A stretch of 64,000 nt of DNA from positions 62,001 through 126,000 of the forward strand of contig JADDOH010004248.1 in NCBI GenBank assembly GCA_016648135.1, read 5' to 3'. Both the position numbers and the translations under genes were made by a program. Shown in pieces: positions 23,764-32,665 of this stretch (positions are counted from its first letter, which is position 1; the number at the start of each line of letters is the position of its first letter). The notes beneath the pieces are model-generated. The model was not told where the DNA came from and ran no database searches. It saw only the letters and a program-made list of their open reading frames with translations. The DNA is from Agrypnia vestita. Taxonomy: Eukaryota; Arthropoda; Insecta; Trichoptera; Phryganeidae.

Positions 23764-23943
23764 AAATCAGGAATTTACAAATTAGAATGTTAAGATTGTT
23801 CTGCCTTTTATATTGGCTAAACAATGAGTATAGAAAAAAGAATTAAGGAGCATTTGAGATGTTTAAATGGCTATGGATATCCAGAATTCGACCACTATTT
23901 GCTGGAACAAAACCTTACTTTCGACATCAATTTAAGTCTTTAA
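23764..23943 (+). pseudogene. second Penelope-like GIY-YIG endonuclease fragment, with stops
   Basis: Reading from 23764 in one frame gives KSGIYKLEC, stop, DCSAFYIG, stop, TMSIEKRIKEHLRCLN, then EFDHYLLEQNL and a final TAA at about 23943. GIYKLEC and AFYIG are the two strands that name the GIY-YIG fold, and KRIKEHLR matches the conserved R...EH segment. Two in-frame TAA codons make it a pseudogene. It differs clearly in sequence from the minus-strand fragment at 26238-26657, so it belongs to another Penelope-like family. A palindrome with a hammerhead-like core lies about 235 bp upstream (23275-23529), and a short tail sequence shared with 18708-18775 lies downstream at 24118-24175. Confidence 0.75.
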
Positions 23944-25114
23944 ATATTACACACTACAACGTGGCTGCAGATATGGTGGGGTTAATTGACAATTGGACGC
24001 CGAAATGGGAAATATATCAACGGGCTATTCGCAACATTTATCTGGTTATTAATTATTTGGCTTTAGTGTTTAGTTATTTTTTGATTTCTAGTATATATTT
24101 CTAAGTTATCTTATCTAAGGCCTCTATTATTTACATGTAAAATCTCGTTTTCTTTTTTGAACGGGTGGCCTGTTTCCAAAAGGTGGTTCGAGAATTCAGA
24201 AAAGTTGTTGTTATTACGACAAAGATTAAATAATAAATGCGATGATATCACAATTTATATAGAGAATCTTTTTTCTCTAATCTTTTCTTGTATTCTACTT
24301 GCTCCTACACCATTCCAAAATGTCCAGATTTTTGGAAACATTTGATTACGTGCAGTTTTTCTCGATTTTAGAATCTTGTGATAATTTTATTTTTGGCAGC
24401 ATGGAAACCACTGGTGACGCCGAGAAAATCTAGAAACACTGAATGATGTTTTTGTTTCAAACTATTTTGATTAAAAATACTTACCCAATGAAAAGAATTT
24501 CATTAAAAATGCTTACCCAACACGAAAGTGTTAAATGAGCTCAGTAAATTATTCAAAAGTTTTATCAATTATTCTAGTATATATATAAAAATATGCCGAC
24601 CCCAAATGAAATGGGAAGAAGATAAATAAATATATGATTTTTTTAATAAAAAATTTCGCACTACACTCTAAGTTTTGCAACCCTGTATCCTACAAAAAGA
24701 TTTGATCTCTTTACGCCCACTTGACTCTTACCTCCTTCCCAACAGTACGAGATATCGCAGTACGCGTACGTGTACAGTGATCATAACAACTTCTTAGCCA
24801 TAACCTGGCTGATAAGGGTCGTGACCAGTGGTGTAGTGGGGCCAGGGCGGGCCAGGGAGCCGCCCTAGTATTTTTTCGAGCCAGGGTGCCGCCCTGCCAC
24901 ATTTTTTTGACATGGAACATTATTTATTTAACAATAATTTTTTGTTTTGATATTACTGATTGAATTTTGAGCATCAAATATCTTTGCAGCGAACGGACAA
25001 TATTTCGAGAATGCAAAAAACATAAAAAATCGGAGCATTTACTATCAAATAATATAAGAACTCTATTGGAAGAATAATTAAAAGCTTGCAAAAAAACTGT
25101 TTCAAATTTCTGCA

Positions 25115-25345
25115 TGGTTTTAATAATTTTATTTGACTTTTATTAAAACCAATAATTTCAAATATTCGATATAAGTTATTTTATAGTCCAACGATTGCAG
25201 AAATATTTAAAAATAATAATATGCATAGTACAAAAAAAAGTAGCTTATGTATATAACTATTGGTTAGGATATGGCTTCTTGAATTTTTGACTCACAATTT
25301 ATGTAGGACGGAAATTTACTGGTAAAATATCGTGGACTAGATCTT
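25115..25345. mobile_element. palindromic MITE, family P, degenerate copy
   Basis: TTTTATTTGACTTTTATTAA, CGATATAAGTTATTTTATAG and ATAACTATTGGTTAGGATAT follow the order seen in the better copies. The left arm is hard to define. Confidence 0.4.
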
Positions 25346-25856
25346 TTGCACCCAGCAAGTGAGAGGGATAAAAAAATAATATCAATTGAAAGTGATGGAA
25401 AATGAAAACATTGTTTTTTTTTTTAAAGTTAAAGATTTAAATTATATTTAATTTAAATATAATTTAATTTTCGCTCTTTAATAATTGCATCATCCTTTTT
25501 ATATTTAGGACTACACCCGTTTGGAGATGTTTCACAGATGACTTTTTCTGCAATTTTCTCTACCGTTCTCGGATTCTAGCAGAGCAATGGATGACCCTGT
25601 GACCAGTTTTAGTTGATTAGTTCATCTACTGGTCTTCTTCCTCAATCCTGAATGTTGCCAGTTTATAGAAGCAACAACAAACTCTTCTCCATGAATTATA
25701 TATATTTATTTATTTTAAAGTGTCCTAATTATTGCTCGTTTCCCTTTTAAATATGTTTTGATTTTGGATAATCCTGACAACAATGTTAAAGGAATTTATT
25801 TCACCTATCGCAGATATTTAATTTATATATTGTTAATTTTTTTTATCTTTAAATAC

Positions 25857-26814
25857 TTAGTAAAGTTTATATTGTTTATCTAATGTTAAAAATGTCCTTA
25901 GATTTTCATGGCCCTTCAGAATCTTCTGTGTATAGTTTTCTGGGATATTCTTCCGTGTATATGTGACCTCTCTGGCCAACGTTTCGGATCCCATTGCAGG
26001 GTCCATCATCAGGGCTGATGGATGAGTGAGTGTTGAAGTGCTGGTTAAGTATTGCCTTGCAATACCGTACCGAAGTCTGGGTGTCTCCAAGTTTGTGTTA
26101 TGTTAAATACTGGATTGCAGTACCGTGTCGAAAGCAAGGTGTGTTTCTTGATGTAGTGTGTTGTGTATCTACTAACGGATGTCGGACTGTGCGGATCGTC
26201 GATTTGATTTATCCTGCAGCGCTGGATACCACGAGGTTTATAACTTAAGACCGTCATCCCTATTAATGTTTACTGGGTACTTGTATATTTCAATTGCTTC
26301 TTTGACCAGGCGCGTGTGGTGACTTTTGGGCTTTCCTAAGATTTTCGGCTCAAATGAAAAATGGTGGCCCGTATCTAGAAAGTGCTCAGCCAATGCCCAT
26401 TTTTCTGGGTGACCGAGTTTGCATGCTCTTTTATGCTCATCAACCCTCTTTGAAATCGTGCGTACTGTTTGTCCCACATACACTTTGTCGGAATTTTGAC
26501 AGTCGAGCCTATAAACACCGTCGGTCTCAAGGGGATCCCGATCCTTCGCTGGTCTTAAGAGGTCCTTAACCTTGTTGTTTGTGCCGAACACTGTCTTAAT
26601 CTTCTGTTTCTTGAGCGCTTTGGCAATCCTGTCTGTTACATTATGGATATAAGGCAAGAAAGCAATCCCTTTGATCTCAGTTTCTGTGTTTTTCTCGGAG
26701 CTGTTAGATTTGGCTCTAATGATGTGCCGTATCTGCCGTCTTTGTTAGCCAGAGAGGTCACATATACACGGCAGAATATCCCAGAAAACTATACACAGAA
26801 GATTTATCTAATGT
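25857..26814 (-). mobile_element. Penelope-like element fragment with inverted terminal sequence
   Basis: The GIY-YIG fragment is bracketed by inverted copies of one terminal sequence. The lower copy (about 25891-26012, minus orientation) carries CTGATGA, a stem GGACCC/GGGATCC, GAAAC, GAGAGGTC, then the block GGAAGAATATCCCAGAAAAC. The upper copy (26747-26814, plus orientation) starts at AGCCAGAGAGGTCACATATA and lacks the CTGATGA part. Inverted or tandem terminal repeats are known for Penelope-like elements. The same terminal block is recognisable at 3072-3200, 44340-44422 and 54121-54186. The element is 5'-truncated, with no reverse transcriptase. Confidence 0.72.
26238..26657 (-). CDS. Penelope-like element GIY-YIG endonuclease domain (fragment)
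   Basis: The 139-residue frame (it opens at a TTG and stays open upstream to about 26745) encodes the C-terminal GIY-YIG nuclease of a Penelope-like retroelement. That domain nicks the target in these elements. Visible are the linker LPYIHNVTDRIAKAL, the GIY-like strand GVYRLDC, the YIG-like strand KVYVGQT, then RTISKRVDEHKRAC with the conserved R and EH, and WALAEHF. The reverse transcriptase that should lie upstream (higher coordinates) is missing. The frame is cut at about 26745, where an inverted copy of the element's own terminal sequence begins. Downstream (26257-25857, minus) related coding continues in other frames, so at least one frameshift is likely. NREDG-like NRDDGLKL near the end is typical of the family's C terminus. 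Confident in the family, not in completeness. Confidence 0.88.
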   Translation of the reverse strand: MPYIHNVTDRIAKALKKQKIKTVFGTNNKVKDLLRPAKDRDPLETDGVYRLDCQNSDKVYVGQTVRTISKRVDEHKRACKLGHPEKWALAEHFLDTGHHFSFEPKILGKPKSHHTRLVKEAIEIYKYPVNINRDDGLKL

Positions 26815-27041
26815 GTTTTCTTACCTGCATTGAGTTAATTATTTTTCAATTTTTAATTATATTTTTTTGTGTATCTTTATTTTTTAAATATTTACTCATG
26901 TTTTGTGTTGTTTACCTTACGTGTTTTCTTTATATCATTGCATGAATTATTTTTAATATCTTAATTTGATTTTTATTTTAACATTTAAATTATAATATAT
27001 TGCATTATTATATAATATTAATTGTATATTAATATTTTCCA

Positions 27042-27368
27042 TGTAAAAATCTGCATGAACTTTGGCGCAGATGTTACAACAATGAGCTCTATACTCTGTT
27101 TAAGGAGCCAAACGTCACAAAATGTATAAAACTGGTAAGACTTCTGTGGCTGGGTCATGTGGAGAGAATGTCCGAGCATCAAGCACCAAAGTCCCTGCTG
27201 AACTCTAGGCCAATAAGGCGAAGGAGCTTAGGAAGGCCAAAATTAAGATGGAGTGAGAACGTCCTCAAAGACATCTCAGCCTTGGAGCTTCGGAACTGGA
27301 GAGAGCTGGCACTAAACCGAGATGAGTGGAGGAAGATTATTGAGGAGGCCAAGACCCACGGGTTGTAG
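27042..27368 (+). pseudogene. RTE-type LINE C-terminal fragment
   Basis: One frame from about 27042 to TAG 27368 reads HELWRRCYNNELYTLFKEP, LVRLLWLGHVERM, RRRSLGRPKLRW and LRNWRELALNRDEWRKII, ending EEAKTHGL. The motifs LRWLGHV, GRPK.RW and DR.EWR...AK are the C terminus of RTE-clade ORF2 proteins. The usual GATGAT-rich 3' tail follows at 27379-27393. The 5' part of the element is missing. The piece is in frame and well preserved, so the insertion is not very old. Confidence 0.85.
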
Positions 27369-27419
27369 TGCCACGAGTGATGATGATGATGAAGAATCTG
27401 CAATGAATTAATTAATCCT

Positions 27420-27575
27420 TTTTTAAACTGTATTTATCTTATTTTATTTTATTGAATTTTATTTCAACAAATTTAAGTTACTATGTATAATTGCACTATT
27501 TTATTACACCTATTGTAAATTCATATTATTTCCTGTAAAGGCCCCTTGGGCGTAAAAATAAATAAATAAATATTG
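27420..27575 (+). repeat. LINE 3' tail
   Basis: AT-rich sequence ends in AAAGGCCCCTTGGGCGTAAA followed by (AATA)n. This resembles the 3' end of a non-LTR element distinct from the RTE fragment before it. A related ending, GGGCGTAAACAAATAAATAA, occurs near 60240. Confidence 0.5.
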
Positions 27576-27659
27576 CTGAAGAACTGTAGGATAGACCGGA
27601 GCCACATCTGCCACAACTTAATATTAATCAAATATCATAAAAACATTCAAAACAAATCA

Positions 27660-27860
27660 TAATCATCACGTATGTAACAATATCCGTCATTACGTCCGTA
27701 GCAATGTCCGTAACCAATGTAAAAATTTCGTTCGTCACTAAAGCTAGCGAGACTGAACGCTACGCAAGATGGCACTACTTTTACAGCCTTCTGGCGGCCG
27801 AAATAACGCTAACGAAACAAACGCTACCAGATAGTGCTGTTTACACGCTATCACAAGCAT
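27660..27860 (+). repeat. dispersed repeat V, copy 1
   Basis: TATGTAACAATATCCGTCAT, ACGCTACGCAAGATGGCACT, TTCTGGCGGCCGAAATAACG. The same phrases occur at 55615-55930, 60585-60610 and 61905-62200. Confidence 0.5.
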
Positions 27861-28349
27861 ACTATGATTTCGCGATAATTTTATTTGTTGTGAAAGTTCA
27901 ACTTTTATCGGTGTTTTGTGAAAAACTGAATTCAATGAAGTAGAGTTTCGAAATTTGGATTAACAGAAACGGGAGTTCATTTATGCTGTATTGTGTGTTA
28001 GTATAAATAATAATTTTATTGAATTTTAGATTAATTTTTAAGTATTTTTTGTTGGTGTGACAAATTGATGTAAAGCTGAAATTTATACATAAATTACATA
28101 ATATCACGATAACAATACGTGACAAAATATCAATATTTTATGTCTAGATATTCAATTTTAAAGTTACCATATAATGCGGCAGAACTTTTACCCGATTATT
28201 TGAAAAGCTTTGAATAATATGATTCCGTAATTTAAATGTTTTATTTATTTTTTGGTTACTTTTATTTTTACTTGGATTGTCCACTAGCATTTTTATTTAT
28301 TTATTTATTAATGAAACTTTTTTAAAAACTTTTTTTTTTAAACATATAA

Positions 28350-28398
28350 GTGAATAGATCACTAGGCGGGCGTCATGACCACTACACCAACAAGCTAC
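28350..28398 (-). repeat. tRNA-like SINE head, family C, truncated
   Basis: The minus strand reads GTAGCTTGTTGGTGTAGTGG, TCATGACGCCCGCCTAGTGA, which includes an A box but no B box. Confidence 0.5.
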
Positions 28399-28853
28399 TC
28401 CTCAAAGCTACAAATCATAAATTGGATGCTATCTGTCATTCTGCGGCTTGGTCCGGTGGATAGAGCGCATTTTGCTGCTTCGTGAAGTAGTGGCGGTTGG
28501 GTCTGTGTTTGTACCCGAAAGGCAGGAGACTGATATGGTGCTCGTAAGAGGTTTCGGTTGAGAGGGTTCTCTTGGATTGGGTTTGTGCGGGAAAGGTGGA
28601 AGTTTGTTGCGAGTTTGTGGAAGTATTGTTTTATTGTGTCAATTTTGTAAATTTCGTTCAGTGTTTTATTGGATGCTTTAGGTGGTGGATGATTCTGAGT
28701 CATTTGTTTTGTACTACTTAAAGTTGTGTGTATTTGGTGTTGTGAATGCTGCTGAATGCGGGTGCTGCGTATGGGATGGTTGGAAGTATGATTGATTTGT
28801 ATAGTGTGAGTTTGTTTTCGGGTGAGAGTGGTCCGGTTCTGTTGAATACAGGG
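28395..28853 (-). pseudogene. LINE reverse transcriptase C-terminal fragment (Jockey-like)
   Basis: On the minus strand the frame starting near 28850 reads PVFNRTGPLSPENKLTLYKS and IILPTIPYAAPAFSS, followed, after stops and shifts, by QVVQNK-like VVQNK and LRIIHH. This is the usual end of the reverse transcriptase of Jockey-type non-LTR retrotransposons. A later open piece (28703-28395) holds IDTIKQYFHKLATNF. Several frameshifts make it a pseudogene. It is cut at its upstream end by the inverted-repeat element starting at 28854, and a SINE-like head abuts the lower end. Confidence 0.72.
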
Positions 28854-29127
28854 ATGCTTATTAGTGGCATGCTCATTAGCATACCACTAATAAGCATGCC
28901 CTAACAACTGTATACACTTGCTCATTATTAGCATGCTTATTTTAAGCATGCTCATAAATAAGCATGTTCAAAGCTAACAATCAAACACACATGCTTATTA
29001 GTGGCATGCTCTTGTCATAGAATAGAGAGGCTCTTATTCAAAATGGAAACTTCGCAAACTGAAATAGAATTCAAGTTAACCAATAAACCAAAACAGTTCC
29101 TGTGTTTCCATCCGCACATTTTTCAAT

Positions 29128-29298
29128 TTAGTTTTTATAATTTTTATTTGAATCATTCATGCCTTTTAATAAGGTTTCATAAACATTATTTCTTGTTATA
29201 TTACTTTTACACAACGGTGACCGAGTATTCCACAGACATTCGCGATTCCTATAATAAGTCACGAAAAGTAATGTTTTATCATCTCCCCAACGCGCCAT
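29128..29298 (-). pseudogene. MADF-like domain exon, left arm (shortened)
   Basis: This is the mirror copy of the right-arm exon, starting MARWGDDKTLLF and reading CLWNTRSPLCKSNITRNN and VYETLLKGMND. It differs by a few residues and a small deletion that brings a stop after SNKNYKN. The donor-like site of the right arm is altered here (GGAAC instead of GGTAAC). The reading direction is away from the centre of the element. Confidence 0.42.
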
Positions 29299-29855
29299 AT
29301 TTGTTTCACCTGTCGCGAACTGAGAAGATCGCATCGATAATACTAGCCGCGAAGCCCGCGAATGACATAATCATGCTCATAATAAGCAAGCCTGTTCACA
29401 CATGCCCAAAAGATTCCCCTTCTCATGGTGAATGACATTAGCATGCTCATAAATCAACCGGCGGTTGGTTTTTGAGCGTGCCACTAATGAGCATGTTTAT
29501 TACTAGCAATGTGCGCACACACATGCCACTAATAAGCAAGGCCTAAAGAAGGTCAATACTGCGCGTGCTCACGTGCCACTAATAAGCATAAGACCTTTAA
29601 GCTACAGATACACATGCATATTTAGTGGCACGTGAGCATGCGGAGTGTCGACCTTCTTTAGGCCTTGCTTATTAGTGGCATGTGTGTACGCACATTGCTA
29701 GTAATGAGCATGCCACTGTTATTCACCATAGAGAAGGGGTATCTTTGGAGCATGTATGAACAGGCTTGCTTATTATGAGCATGCTTATGTCATTCGCGGG
29801 CTTCGGGCTAGTATTATCGATGCGATCTTCTCAGTCCGCGACAGATGAAACAAAT

Positions 29856-30061
29856 ATGGCGCGTTGGGGAGATGATAAAACATTACTTTTCGTGACTTAT
29901 TATAGGAATCGCGAATGTCTGTGGAATACTCGGTCACCGTTGTGTAAAAATAATATAGTGAGAAATAATGTTTACGAAACTTTATTAATAGGCATGAATG
30001 ATTCAAATCTTACAATAAAAATTCTAAAAACTAAAACCAAAAATGTGTGGATGGAAACTCG
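29856..30061 (+). CDS. MADF-like domain exon, right arm (partial)
   Basis: From ATG 29856 the frame gives MARWGDDKTLLFVTYYRNRE, then CLWNTRSPLCKNNIVRNN and VYETLLIGMND. A hydrophobic stretch with YRNRECLW, then SP.CKNN, R and VYETL is the pattern of the first two helices of a MADF (Myb/SANT-like DNA-binding) domain. The frame stops at TAA 30063-30065, but a donor-like G|GTAACT lies exactly there (30061|30062). It may therefore be a first exon whose remainder is lost. In-frame methionines upstream (29766) extend into subterminal repeat and are unlikely starts. Copy in the left arm: 29298-29128. Confidence 0.45.
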
Positions 30062-30379
30062 GTAACTTTTTTGATTTATTGGTTCACTTGATTTTCTATT
30101 TCTGTTTGCAAAGTTTCCATTTTGAACAAGAGCATCTCTCTTCTATGACAAGAGCATGCCACTAATAAGCATGTGTGTTTGATTGTTAGCTTTGGGCGTG
30201 CTTATTTATGAGCATGCCACTAATAAGCATGCCAGTAATGAGCAAGTGTGCACAGTTGTTAGGGCATGCTTATTAGTGGCATGCTCATTAGCATGCCACT
30301 AAATAAGCATGTGTATCAGTACCTTTATTGAGGGTGTTTGCGATTTGAGTGTTCTCACTACGAAAGTAAAAATGATTAG

Positions 30380-30612
30380 TACGCTTCATGCACGGTCGCC
30401 CGAAAGTTAATCACGCGCTTGAAATAGTTAATAGACGCGCGGCCCAATGGCCATCGAGCATGTCCGCCGTGACGCCGCGAGCTTCTTGCCAGAACCCGCT
30501 GCCGCTCCCTGCCAAGCGCAGCCGCGCTGACACCGCGTCGGCAGCCACACCCCTTCGTCGGCTGACATCAAGCCCACGCGAGAGACATCGCGAGGGAGAT
30601 CTGACGAACGCA
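30380..30612. other. GC-rich block directly before a family S MITE
   Basis: GACGCGCGGCCCAATGGCCA and GCGCAGCCGCGCTGACACCG, open on both strands over about 70-80 codons, no recognised protein. The MITE at 30627 begins only 15 bases later. Confidence 0.5.
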
Positions 30613-30626
30613 AAAATAAAAAAAAG

Positions 30627-31275
30627 TAACCCATAAAAACCAAATTTTTACTATACTCCCTTTCTTTGTAAAATATAACAATAATTACAGACGAATTAAA
30701 ACATATAACATAACACTAAACTTACAGGAATTTAATATATTTCTAAAATGTCAGATGTTTTGAGATGTCAAGATTTTGATAGATTCAATTATCATCAATA
30801 TCGTACCTTATGAATTTCCAGCGTCAAATGATTTAGTCAGAATCAGATTTGAGTAATGTGGAATTCTTCAAAACTAAGCAGAAATCTAAAAGAAATAAAT
30901 TATTATTTGATTTTTTCCCAAAAAACCCAATTTTGCTGTCATCTGTGAACCAATTGTTTTGTAAATTTTCGAAATTCGTAGTGGTGTACCTATTATACCG
31001 ACGGAGTAATTCAAATTTAGAAAATATTCCGCGACGTTATCGGGCCGCCGTTGCTAATCAAACTTTTCTAATGATTCCAATTTGAAAAAAACAATTAAAT
31101 TTCTAAAAATCCGAAATTATACTATAATTATTATTTTTTTAACGAAAATTTGATAGATCTTCTTGATCGTCGCCACGAGTCTGCTTGCCAAGTTTCAGCT
31201 CGATTGAATCACGGGAAAAGGGTCAAAAATCGATCCAAAATTTTTGTTACGAGTTAATATAAAGGGAGTAATAAA
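30627..31275 (+). mobile_element. MITE, family S, copy 2
   Basis: AGTAACCCATAAAAACC, ATACTCCCTTTC, then GATCGTCGCCACGAGTCTGC, ending TTAATATAAAGGGAGTAA. It is longer than the other copies by about 300 bp in the middle. It lies directly right of a GC-rich block. Confidence 0.75.
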
Positions 31276-31364
31276 AGTTAATGATTATTTTTAAATAATA
31301 TTTTTATGTGAAAGTATGTTCTAAGAACACGGTCACTGGATTTCGTCCCCAGAGGGATGATCAA

Positions 31365-32665
31365 TTAATTAAGGATAAATTATAGAAGTCTCACAGAGAC
31401 GAAGCTAGTTTAGATATGAGAAAAGTGGATGGAAGTCTCCTATTGTGATGGCTCAGGGGTTACATCATATATGATCTGGCTTGAGTGATCACTCTATACA
31501 ATGAAACGTTCACTAATTCCATCGTAAGAACATCCACACATTATCAAATTTTGAAATTTGTTTTATTTGAAAACATATGTTGGTACATGATAAAAGTTAA
31601 AAATTGAAAATATTGATTTTCAGGCATATTCTAATAGATATGTAATAATTCGAAAGAATATCATATATACGTTAAAAAGAATATTGCAAAAAAAACTCCA
31701 CTTTACAAAATAAAGTATAGAAGTATCATTACTAGTTACGAAAGCTGGGTGTATATGCTAACTTGTTAATGAGGAAAAAATCAACAGATGTCTCTAGCAG
31801 AGACCATAGCAATATATGAAAGGTTCTTTATTCGAACATATTTATAGAATTTTCAAAATTTGATAATGTGTGGATGTTTTTACGATGGAATTGGTGAACA
31901 TTGCATTGTGTAGAGCAAGTATGGCGAACCTAGGGCACGCGTGCCAGAGGTGGCACGTTTAAGAATTTGGAAGGCACGCGAACGATTCCCAAGTTCAAAA
32001 ATATTTTTTTTAATTTTTATATAATTGAATTTGGAAATAATTCAATTAACGAACATAATTAATAAATATGCAGAAGAAGAAATAATGAAACATTGGAACG
32101 CCATTCCAAAAATATTTAGCGATTTAAAGAAACTAGCGAGAGCAATATTATCAATTTTCTCTTCTACATTGCTTGGTAGTCATTATTTTCAGAAATGAAT
32201 TTCATAAAATGTAATTCAAGACAAAGAATGAATGATGGATTAAGTTGGTCGTTTGTATTACTAAAAGTGACGAAATATGAACCAGATATTAAGAATTTGT
32301 CATCGAATGTACAACAGAAAATATCTCATTTATAAATAACTTATGTGTATGTTTATTGATTACGACTTTATTTTTGAGAAATTTTATTGATACTTTTAAG
32401 CTTGTAAATAAAATTTCTATTTTGTTAATTTTTTTTACTGTTTGGGTACGCCACACAATCGAGAAATAATATTTGAGGATTTTTGGCACGCGGACCCAAA
32501 AAGGTTCGCCACACCTCACTTAAGCCAGCTCATACAGGTTATAAGCTGGCTCATCCATTTTATAAAAGACTTCCATCCACTTTTCTCCACCTAATATTTT
32601 CACCACATAATATATAAATTAGCTTCGTCCCTATGAGACTTCTATAATTTATACTTAATTAATTA
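31365..32665. mobile_element. family D MITE, copy split by a hAT element
   Basis: The left arm 31365-31545 has TTATAGAAGTCTCACAGAGA and CACTCTATACAATG. The right arm begins at 31858 (TTTGATAATGTGTGGATG), is cut at 31915, and resumes at 32516 (TCACTTAAGCCAGCTCAT), ending near 32665. Without the insert the copy is about 700 bp. Confidence 0.8.
31916..32515 (-). mobile_element. 600-bp hAT-derived element nested in a MITE
   Basis: The ends are inverted: GTATGGCGAACCT...GGCACGCG at the left, and CGCGGACCCAAAAAGGTTCG...CCACACC at the right. The plus strand at about 32120-32210 reads DLKKLARAILSIFSSTLLGS and HYFQ. This recalls the hAT C-terminal dimerisation domain (SIFGSTYLCEQLFS in relatives), followed by decayed sequence. 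It splits the right arm of the palindromic MITE at 31365-32665: GTGTAGAG lies to its left and TCACTTAAGCC to its right, whereas intact copies read GTGTAGAGTGATCACTTAAG. A clean 8-bp duplication is not seen. Confidence 0.75.

Larger units (their letters stand above)
28854..30310. mobile_element. 1457-bp inverted-repeat element with MADF-like exons in both arms
   Basis: Left arm 28854-29589 and right arm 29613-30310 are near-perfect inverted copies around a 23-bp centre. The outer 180 bp and inner 200 bp of each arm are full of short palindromic units built on GCATGCTTATTAGTGGCATG and GCATGCTCAT. These look like subterminal transposase-binding repeats. Between them each arm carries the same coding segment, reading outward. 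No transposase is present, so it is non-autonomous. It lies next to a broken LINE on the left. I could not see a clear target duplication (left flank GAATACAGG, right flank GTGTATCAG). The parent superfamily is unknown; MADF/Myb-like accessory proteins are known in PIF/Harbinger transposons, but that link is only inference. Confidence 0.88.

Noticed and set aside
29001..29435. 144-codon plus-strand frame
   Set aside because: It is the antisense shadow of the MADF-like exon in the left arm of the inverted-repeat element.
28830..30370. Continuation of the 28-kb LINE on the right side of the inverted-repeat element
   Set aside because: The minus strand right of 30311 gives a short NTLNKGTD-like peptide that might fit, but the match is too short and the frame across the site does not join cleanly.
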